Positions 15,910-21,694 of a stretch of 26,964 nt of DNA are shown here, piece after piece. The stretch lies in contig CAYSLA010000035.1 in NCBI GenBank assembly GCA_964431685.1, positions 1 through 26,964 of the forward strand, given 5' to 3'. Source of the stretch: CAYSLA01 sp964431685. Its GTDB lineage: Bacteria; Armatimonadota; UBA5829. The position numbers and the translations under genes are program-made. Positions within the stretch are counted from its first letter, which is position 1, and the number at the start of each line of letters is the position of its first letter. The notes under the pieces are model-generated. The model ran no database searches, was not told the DNA's origin, and saw only the letters and a list, made by a program, of their open reading frames with translations.

Positions 15910-16359
15910 CTACTCGGCGGCTACGACATCCACGTGAATACTCGCTGTCACATCGTGATGCAGCTTCACTGGAACCTCGAATGAACCTATGTTCTTTATC
16001 GGGTCAATAATGTGGATCTTACGCTTGTCCAGATTGACCTTGAGTTGCGATGCCACAGCGTCAGCGATCTCCTGATTCGTGACCGATCCGTATAGCCTGG
16101 TGCCGGAACCTGCTTTCCCGGCAATTGTCACTCGCGCGTCGTGGAGCCTCTCAGCAATGGCTTTGGCCTCTTCAGCGAGTTTCTCGCCCTTCATCTCGAG
16201 CACTTTGCGCTTCTTGTCCAAGGCGGCAAGACTTCCGCGGTCAGCCGGAATGGCCATGTTCCTTGGAATAAGGAAGTTCCTCGCGTATCCTTCGGCCGCG
16301 TTGATTACATCCCCGGCTCTGCCGAGGTCAGCTACGTCTTTGGTTAGAATCACTTTCAT
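15910..16359 (-). CDS. rplI: Ribosomal protein bL9
   Basis: bL9 binds 23S rRNA near the L1 stalk. The 149-residue protein has the signature N-terminal domain (MKVILTKDVADLGRAGDVI, then GYARNFLIPRNMA), a long charged connecting helix, and the C-terminal domain with GSVTNQEIADAV. Length is normal. The ATG at 16359 has GGAG about 10 nt upstream. Only 37 nt separate it from mlaD, so it is probably co-transcribed with the Mla genes. Confidence 0.97.
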   Translation of the reverse strand: MKVILTKDVADLGRAGDVINAAEGYARNFLIPRNMAIPADRGSLAALDKKRKVLEMKGEKLAEEAKAIAERLHDARVTIAGKAGSGTRLYGSVTNQEIADAVASQLKVNLDKRKIHIIDPIKNIGSFEVPVKLHHDVTASIHVDVVAAE

Positions 16360-16396
16360 AATTGTACACTCCAGTTCTGATTGCCCCCGCTCGGGA

Positions 16397-17830
16397 CTAT
16401 TTCAGGTAACGAACTCCAATCTGGAAACCCCGATCGGCTTTGCTGAGAATGTCAGAAACCCCCGTATAGACGGAGAATGGCGGGCCAATAGACAGCGAAG
16501 TCCGCACGTCCAGATGCGGGTCGTTCGGGTCGTACAGCTCAGCCGACAGCAGCGACGTGCTTCCGTAGAGACGGTCGTAGCCCACTCCCACTTTGGAGGC
16601 GTAGATACCGTACCTAAGGGCAAACCTGCCATCAAATGTTTGGCCGGCCTGCAAGTTGGCCTTTGTGCTCTCGCCGATATCGAAAGCGCCGATTCGGTAG
16701 AATCCTTTTCCGATCCCGGCAAACGTATAGTTCGCGTCAAACCTGGTTTTTTGATGATGGGTATCCCATACACTGACCACCGAGGCCCCGTACTCCGGTA
16801 TGGCAGCCTTTTGCTCCGGCGTCACGCTGCTCTTGCTTCCCAGCCTGAGGGTGACAGTATTAAGAACCTCTCTGGCGCTGCCGCTTACAACAGCGGCATT
16901 CTTCAGAGTCGTGCGTAGGTTCTCCTGCATCTCTTTGTCAGTGGTTATATCCTTAATACCCTCGCTCGCTTGATTGAGGTTTCTCATCATCTGGTCCGCC
17001 TGCGCGGCTATTGCGTCCATCTTGACCAACAGAGGATCGACTCTATCTGCCGAGCTGTTCAACTTGCTCATCATCTCGCCGGCCGCAATAATCGACCTGT
17101 TCAGCTCGGTCATCCCGTCGTCCGCCTGCTCCAGTATTGAGGCGACTCTGGGCTGCACGTCCTGATTCACCATCTTTCGCATCTCGCTGATCGCCCTGGC
17201 AGACTCACCCGTCGCCGATGCCAGACTGGCCATTGTTCTGCGCACGTCCGGAGAAGACTGGTCAACAAGCTGTTTCAGGCTGCTCATAAGGCCGGCGGCG
17301 TTCTCAAGCGTCTTGTCCAGCTTTGCAACCGTACCGCTCACGGAACTCATCGCTCCTTCATCGCCCATGAGCCGGTTGACTCCGTCTGTTGCGCCCTGCA
17401 GCGACCCGAGCAGCTCATTGACCTTGACCATTATCTCATCAAACTGAGGAACGTCAACGCTCCTTATCCGCTCACCGTCACGCAGTGCGGCACGCTGCCG
17501 GCCCGGCACTATCTCCACGTACGTATCGCCGATCAGTCCTCCGGTGGTAACGCGCGCGACACTATCTTTGGGTATCCTGATGTCCTTCCATATAAGCATG
17601 TCCACGCGCGCCCGGCTTCGCTTGTCCAAACCCGAAGCTGACACTACACCGATGCTGACCCCCGACATCCGCACCTCAGCACCCTTATTGAGCCGCAGCA
17701 CGTTGGTGTACACCCCATAGACGCGGTACGCGGACCTAGTCAGTCGCAGGCCACCGAGGAACCAGTACACTCCGACAAACGTGAGCATGCCCAGGAAGAT
17801 GATCAGTCCAACTTTCGCATTAGATTTCAT
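16397..17830 (-). CDS. mlaD: MlaD-like MCE-domain lipid-binding protein with beta-rich C-terminus
   Basis: MCE proteins carry phospholipids between inner and outer membrane with an MlaEF-type ABC transporter. The 477-residue protein has one N-terminal membrane helix (about 6-27), an MCE domain (about 36-115; YTNVLRLNKGAEVRMSGVSIG, then GLIGDTYVEI), and a long helical, coiled-coil-like region (about 130-325). The C-terminal 130 residues are unusual against short proteobacterial MlaD. They alternate aromatic and small residues in strand-like segments (ALRYGIYASKVGVGYD, DPHLDVRTSLSIG) and end in RGFQIGVRYLK, like outer-membrane barrel strands. Similar tails occur in MCE proteins of Geobacter-like bacteria, from memory. 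The gene begins 12 nt after mlaF. Confidence 0.88.
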   Translation of the reverse strand: MKSNAKVGLIIFLGMLTFVGVYWFLGGLRLTRSAYRVYGVYTNVLRLNKGAEVRMSGVSIGVVSASGLDKRSRARVDMLIWKDIRIPKDSVARVTTGGLIGDTYVEIVPGRQRAALRDGERIRSVDVPQFDEIMVKVNELLGSLQGATDGVNRLMGDEGAMSSVSGTVAKLDKTLENAAGLMSSLKQLVDQSSPDVRRTMASLASATGESARAISEMRKMVNQDVQPRVASILEQADDGMTELNRSIIAAGEMMSKLNSSADRVDPLLVKMDAIAAQADQMMRNLNQASEGIKDITTDKEMQENLRTTLKNAAVVSGSAREVLNTVTLRLGSKSSVTPEQKAAIPEYGASVVSVWDTHHQKTRFDANYTFAGIGKGFYRIGAFDIGESTKANLQAGQTFDGRFALRYGIYASKVGVGYDRLYGSTSLLSAELYDPNDPHLDVRTSLSIGPPFSVYTGVSDILSKADRGFQIGVRYLK

Positions 17831-17842
17831 TGCAGTTTCCCG

Positions 17843-18592
17843 TCACGCGGTTATCTGAATCGGCCCGGCTGTTTCGCCACCAATGAACTGCCGGGCGGCT
17901 GGGTTCCCAGTCGATTCTATCTCCTCCAGAGTGCCGTCAGCAATTATTCTGCAGTCGTGAAGCATCGCAACTCGATTGGAGACTCTGCGAATGGTCGGCA
18001 AGTCGTGCGACACAACAACGGATGTCACACCCAGTTCGTCTCTGGTCTTTACTATCAGGTCACTTATGGTCGCCGACGTGATAGGGTCAAGGCCGGCGCT
18101 AGGTTCGTCATAAAGTATAATCTCAGGCCCGAGCGCAAGCGCCCGGGCAAGCCCCACACGCTTCTGCATGCCCCCGGATAGCTCGCTGGGCATTAGGTGC
18201 TCTGTCCTCGGCAGACCAACCATTGACAGCATTCTGTCGACGGCCTCCGCAATCTCGATTTCAGATAACTTTGTGCGCCGTCGAAGTCCGAACGCCACAT
18301 TATCAAAGACAGAAAGCGAGTCGAACAGAGCCGCGTACTGGAACACCATGCCGATCTTGCGGCGCACTTCGTTGAGCCCCGACTCTCTCATCCCAACGAT
18401 GTTGGTGTCACCAATATAGATCCGGCCACCGCAAGGTCTGGTCAATCCGGCAATAAGTTTGAGCAGTGTGCTCTTACCCACCCCGCTCATTCCCATTACA
18501 GCGACAGTTTGACCATCGGGCACAGCCAAGCTGACGTTTCGAAGAATTGTCCGCCCACTAATCCGGTAGGTCAGATGCTCAACCCGTATCAT
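17843..18592 (-). CDS. mlaF: MlaF-like ABC transporter ATPase
   Basis: This 249-residue ATPase powers the Mla/Mce lipid transporter. Visible motifs are Walker A GMSGVGKST (34-42), a Q-loop at FQYAALFDSL (from 85), signature LSGGMQKR (138-145), and Walker B with the catalytic Glu in IILYDEPSAGLDP (158-170). The FQYAALFDSLSVFDNVAFGLR segment is typical of MlaF rather than other ABC ATPases. The ATG overlaps the mlaE stop by 4 nt, and mlaD follows 12 nt later, so the three subunits are made together. Confidence 0.95.
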   Translation of the reverse strand: MIRVEHLTYRISGRTILRNVSLAVPDGQTVAVMGMSGVGKSTLLKLIAGLTRPCGGRIYIGDTNIVGMRESGLNEVRRKIGMVFQYAALFDSLSVFDNVAFGLRRRTKLSEIEIAEAVDRMLSMVGLPRTEHLMPSELSGGMQKRVGLARALALGPEIILYDEPSAGLDPITSATISDLIVKTRDELGVTSVVVSHDLPTIRRVSNRVAMLHDCRIIADGTLEEIESTGNPAARQFIGGETAGPIQITA

Positions 18593-19410
18593 AGGAACGC
18601 TGTCTTCCCGCCAAACATGACGTAGGCAAGCATGAAGTTGAGAATGTATATGAGCACAATCGAAATGACAACGGCACTGGTTGTGGCACGTCCGACCCCA
18701 GTTGCCCCGCCTGACGTGCGGAGTCCCTGCTGAGCGCCCACCATTACAATCACCGCACCGAATACAACGGTCTTGATCATGCCCATAGTGACATCATGCA
18801 TAATCACCTGGCTCTTCAAGCTGCTGATATATCCACCGCTGGCCACACCGTTGACAGTAGCCACAACGTAGCCGGCATAGGTCCCTACCACGTCCGCTAT
18901 CACGCAAAGTATCGGGAGCATCACGACGGCCGCCAGCAGTCTCGGAACCACAAGATACTGCAGTGGACTAACGGCCAGTGCGCGCAAGGCGTCAATCTGC
19001 TCCGTCACTTTCATTGTGCCAAGCTCCGCAGCGATTGCGCTCCCACATCTGGCAGCCACCACTACCGCAGTAAGCACCGGGGCAATCTCACGGGTAAGCG
19101 ACAATCCAACAACCGCACCCGTATAGCCGCCCACACCCCACGCCACAATAAGCTGCGCCATGTAGAGCGCCAGAACCGCCCCGGAGAACGCCACCGTAAC
19201 GACAACGATCGGCAGACTGGAAACACCTATGATGGACATATGGCTGACCGTGTCGCTCAGATTGATGTTGCCGGTGAGCACAAACTTCATCGTCTTAACG
19301 AACAAGACTGTGACTTCTCCGAGAAACTCCAGAAACTTCTGAATGGCCTGATAGGTGATCTTGCCGGGGACCGACGCGACGTCGACGATGTCCTCACCGA
19401 CTCCCTGCAT
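18589..19410 (-). CDS. mlaE: MlaE-like ABC permease
   Basis: MlaE is the membrane subunit of the phospholipid transporter. The 273-residue protein has five or so hydrophobic helices and the family motifs LTREIAPVLTAVVVAARCGSAIAAELGTM and TEQIDALRALAVSPLQYLVVPR. I prefer the ATG at 19410, which begins about 35 residues before the first long hydrophobic region. The frame is open to a TTG at 19491, but a strong promoter overlaps that point. The predicted transcription start near 19471 almost coincides with an in-frame GTG at 19470, so a leaderless start there is a fair alternative. Confidence 0.92.
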   Translation of the reverse strand: MQGVGEDIVDVASVPGKITYQAIQKFLEFLGEVTVLFVKTMKFVLTGNINLSDTVSHMSIIGVSSLPIVVVTVAFSGAVLALYMAQLIVAWGVGGYTGAVVGLSLTREIAPVLTAVVVAARCGSAIAAELGTMKVTEQIDALRALAVSPLQYLVVPRLLAAVVMLPILCVIADVVGTYAGYVVATVNGVASGGYISSLKSQVIMHDVTMGMIKTVVFGAVIVMVGAQQGLRTSGGATGVGRATTSAVVISIVLIYILNFMLAYVMFGGKTAFL

Positions 19411-19477
19411 GAGCCCGCCGCCGGATTCCCCAGTATCTGCATTGCGCCTGTCAGATCGGTCTCTAGTCACAGCAGTA

Positions 19478-19507
19478 AGTATAGTGCCCAAACGAGTGTT
19501 GTGTCAA
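19478..19507 (-). promoter_or_regulatory. Sigma70-like promoter of the mla-rplI-dnaB-pur block
   Basis: On the minus strand TTGACA (19507-19502), 18 bp, then TATACT (19483-19478). It is the only near-consensus promoter I noticed ahead of this 15-kb run of minus-strand genes. Confidence 0.7.
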
Positions 19508-19546
19508 CGATTACGCGGCATTTTGGGAATGTTTTGGGGGTTTTGT

Positions 19547-19555
19547 TGGTATAAC
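19547..19555 (+). promoter_or_regulatory. Possible extended -10 promoter of the wrbA-like gene
   Basis: TGGTATAAC fits the extended -10 form (TGnTATAAT) 46 nt before the ATG. No good -35 element is seen at the right distance. Confidence 0.35.
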
Positions 19556-19600
19556 AGATTGGCACTAACAGCCGAACACTAGATATCGGAGGACAAGCGG

Positions 19601-20136
19601 ATGGCAACAAAGATCTATGTGGTATTCTACAGCATGTACGGTCACGTCTACCAGATGGCGAAGGCGGAGGCAGAGGGCGCGAAAGAAGTCGAGGGCGCTC
19701 AGGTTTCTCTCTGGCAGGTGCCCGAACTCGTGCCGGAGGACATACTGGAGAGCAGCGGGGCCAAAGCGGCGAGGCAGACATTTGCGGACGTCCCGTACAT
19801 CAAGCCTGAGCAGCTCGCAGAGGCCGACGCCATCATATTCGGTGCACCGACGCGGTACGGAGTTATGGCAGCTCAAATGAAGAACTTCCTGGACCAGACT
19901 GGGGCGCTGTGGGCCACGGGTGCGCTGATAGGCAAAGTGGGCAGCGTGTTCACCAGCACCGCAACGCAACACGGCGGTCAAGAGCAGACAATCACCAGTT
20001 TCCACACGATTCTGCTGCATCACGGACTTGTGATAGTGGGAGTGCCATACTCGGAGCAGGGACTTCTGAACATGAACGAGATCACCGGCGGCACGCCATA
20101 CGGAGCAAGCACACTCGCCGGCCCGGATGGCTCCAG
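19601..20136 (+). CDS. wrbA: WrbA-like NAD(P)H:quinone oxidoreductase, 3' part lost in gap
   Basis: WrbA proteins are flavodoxin-like FMN enzymes that reduce quinones by two electrons and protect against oxidative stress. The visible 178 residues include the FMN phosphate loop (VVFYSMYGH, 7-15), the GAPTRYGVMAAQMKNFLDQTG segment and STATQHGGQEQT, all characteristic of WrbA. Family members are near 200 residues, so about 20-27 residues are missing in the N run that begins at 20137. The ATG has GGAGG 8 nt upstream. It is divergent from mlaE. Confidence 0.9.
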
Positions 20137-20236
20137 NNNNNNNNNNNNNNNNNNNNNNNNNNNNNNNNNNNNNNNNNNNNNNNNNNNNNNNNNNNNNNNN
20201 NNNNNNNNNNNNNNNNNNNNNNNNNNNNNNNNNNNN
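20137..20236. other. Assembly gap (100 Ns)
   Basis: Exactly 100 Ns, the customary placeholder for a gap of unknown size. It removes the ends of two convergent genes. Any frame read across it is an artefact. Confidence 0.99.
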
Positions 20237-21198
20237 GGATCAAGTGTGCCCCACTCGCACTGGGCGATGAGACCTCCCGCTCCGTCGTCCAGTGCTTTTC
20301 GTACCCTTCGCACGACTGCCCTGCAGTCCTCGGGCGTGCCGTATGGCTGCGCGTGCTGCCTGTCAACTTCGCCCCAGAATGTTATCCTGCCCTTGTGTTT
20401 TGCGGCGAGGCGTTCGACGTTCATACACATCAGTTGGGAGTTGACGGCGGACACACCGATCTCTATCAGGTCGGGGTAGATGTCTTCGATGAAGCCGTCC
20501 GAATGGAAGAACACATACTTCCCCGATCCCCGAATGATGTCGCAGTAGTCCTTATACAGAGGCTTGAAGAATGAGCGCCATACCTCCGGCGAGATCAGCA
20601 GCGAAGTCTGAGAGCCCCAGTCATCCATGAACGAAACTGCGTCTACATCGGTCTTTGCCCACATTTGTATGTCCCTGACAAAGAAGTCGTGCAGCATATC
20701 GCGGAGTCTGCAGGCTTCCTGAACTCCATACGCCAGGTCCATAAACACGTTTTCAGTTCCCCGAAGAAACTGCATTCGCTCAAAGGGACGTGTCTCCGTG
20801 CTTGCTATGATGAACTTGCTGGACTCCGAGCACGACCGATTAACGTCCGAGAGATCGGCGCCGTCAATGATCTCCCAAGGGGGAGAATACGTGTCAAGAG
20901 CCGACCAGTTAGCAAGAGGCAGTCCTCTGACTTCGCCTACCACCCCGTCCTCCAGCGCGTGCCACACGCAACCCCACGCGTCTACGTACTCCCCGCGTCT
21001 GTGGGCTTCACCGCGCGCACGTTCGGCCGGGCCGTATGAGCCTGATGGGGCGTCAAAATCCATGGGGTAGCGTGACAGCAGCTTGTCCAACTCTCCCTGG
21101 CGAAACAGGTTAATTGCCGGCAGAGGCCATACTTGCCTCGGCGCACGGTCAGGGCTCGAAAACTCCAGAGTGCGTATCACGCGTTCGCGACTATCCAT
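20237..21198 (-). CDS. URO-D-like protein, C-terminus lost in gap
   Basis: About 320 residues are visible and perhaps 20-30 are missing. Family features are the N-terminus MDSRERVIRTLEFSSPDR, FMDDWGSQTSLLISPEVWRSFF (190-211) and the late GGLIAQCEWG. At the place where corrinoid methyltransferases have the zinc motif HxCG, this protein has HSDG (H232, D234), so the usual zinc Cys is absent. It belongs to a large bacterial URO-D-like group of unknown reaction, whose members often lie near sugar-degradation genes. The ATG at 21198 has GGAGG 5 nt upstream. It is convergent with the WrbA-like gene. Function beyond the fold is unknown. Confidence 0.85.
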
Positions 21199-21282
21199 TC
21201 AGACCTCCAGTTCGGCTCAGTGCGGGCCAGAATCAGATACTTACGCAAGCGTACTCCGCTTTCCTTCCATGAAATTACTATC

Positions 21283-21326
21283 ATTCCGAACTGCGGGGTG
21301 CGATTATCCCCCCCAATGGTCGGAAT
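21283..21326. promoter_or_regulatory. Inverted repeat upstream of the URO-D-like gene
   Basis: ATTCCGA (21283-21289) and TCGGAAT (21320-21326) form a 7-bp inverted repeat with a 30-nt spacer, 85-128 nt upstream of the start at 21198. It may be a repressor site or chance. The rest of the spacer 21199-21452 shows nothing else I can name. Confidence 0.25.
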
Positions 21327-21452
21327 AACATACAGGGCAATTCCCCATAGCAAGCTCTTGTCTGAGAATAGCCCAGTTTCAGCACTGTCTTAGCGCAGAA
21401 TCACGGAACAATCACCGACTCTGAACAGCGCCCCGCTCAACAGGCGCATTTC

Positions 21453-21482
21453 TTGACAGATGAAGCGTGACGGTAGTATAGT
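21453..21482 (+). promoter_or_regulatory. Promoter of tRNA-Arg
   Basis: TTGACA (21453-21458), 18 bp, TATAGT (21477-21482). Transcription would start near 21489, five bases before the mature tRNA. Confidence 0.75.
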
Positions 21483-21493
21483 ATCGGTGTCGC

Positions 21494-21569
21494 GCACCCG
21501 TAGCTCAGTGGATAGAGCGCTTGCCTCCGGAGCAAGAAGTCGGACGTTCGAATCGTCTCGGGTGCGCCA
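21494..21569 (+). tRNA. tRNA-Arg (anticodon CCG)
   Basis: A full cloverleaf can be drawn. The acceptor stem is GCACCCG/CGGGTGC, the D arm GCTC..GAGC, and the anticodon stem CTTGC/GCAAG with loop CTCCGGA, giving anticodon CCG (reads CGG). The T arm is GGACG/CGTCT around TTCGAAT. The discriminator base is G and CCA is encoded (21567-21569). Confidence 0.95.
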
Positions 21570-21612
21570 TTAGGCTCCCCATTGTTCAAGAGAAGCACGA
21601 CTGTTCCGCGCA

Positions 21613-21682
21613 CTGTCATTTCGAGCAGCGCGAGAAATCTCAGTTGCAGCGCAGAGATTTCTCACTGCGTTCAAAATGACAG
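21613..21682. repeat. Large palindromic repeat downstream of tRNA-Arg
   Basis: Two 29-nt arms (21613-21641 and 21654-21682) are inverted copies with about 80% identity around a 12-nt loop. The ends read CTGTCATTT and AAAATGACAG. It lies between the tRNA (plus) and the stop of the hydantoinase fusion (minus), so it may end both transcripts. The same family occurs at 9498-9556. I know similar palindromes from many unrelated genomes, probably non-coding mobile repeats. Confidence 0.8.
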
Positions 21683-21694
21683 GAAGAAAGCTGG

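Noticed and set aside
20020..20136. Extension of the URO-D-like frame past the Ns
   Set aside because: It is antisense to the WrbA-like gene and depends on reading through the gap.
19601..20479. Open frame running from the WrbA-like gene across the Ns
   Set aside because: The Ns give no stop codon; after the gap the frame is antisense to the URO-D-like gene.
21437..21619. Small minus-strand frame over the tRNA
   Set aside because: It is antisense to the tRNA-Arg gene.
21494..21682. tRNA as integration site of a mobile island
   Set aside because: No integrase and no direct repeat of the tRNA 3' end were found in the window.
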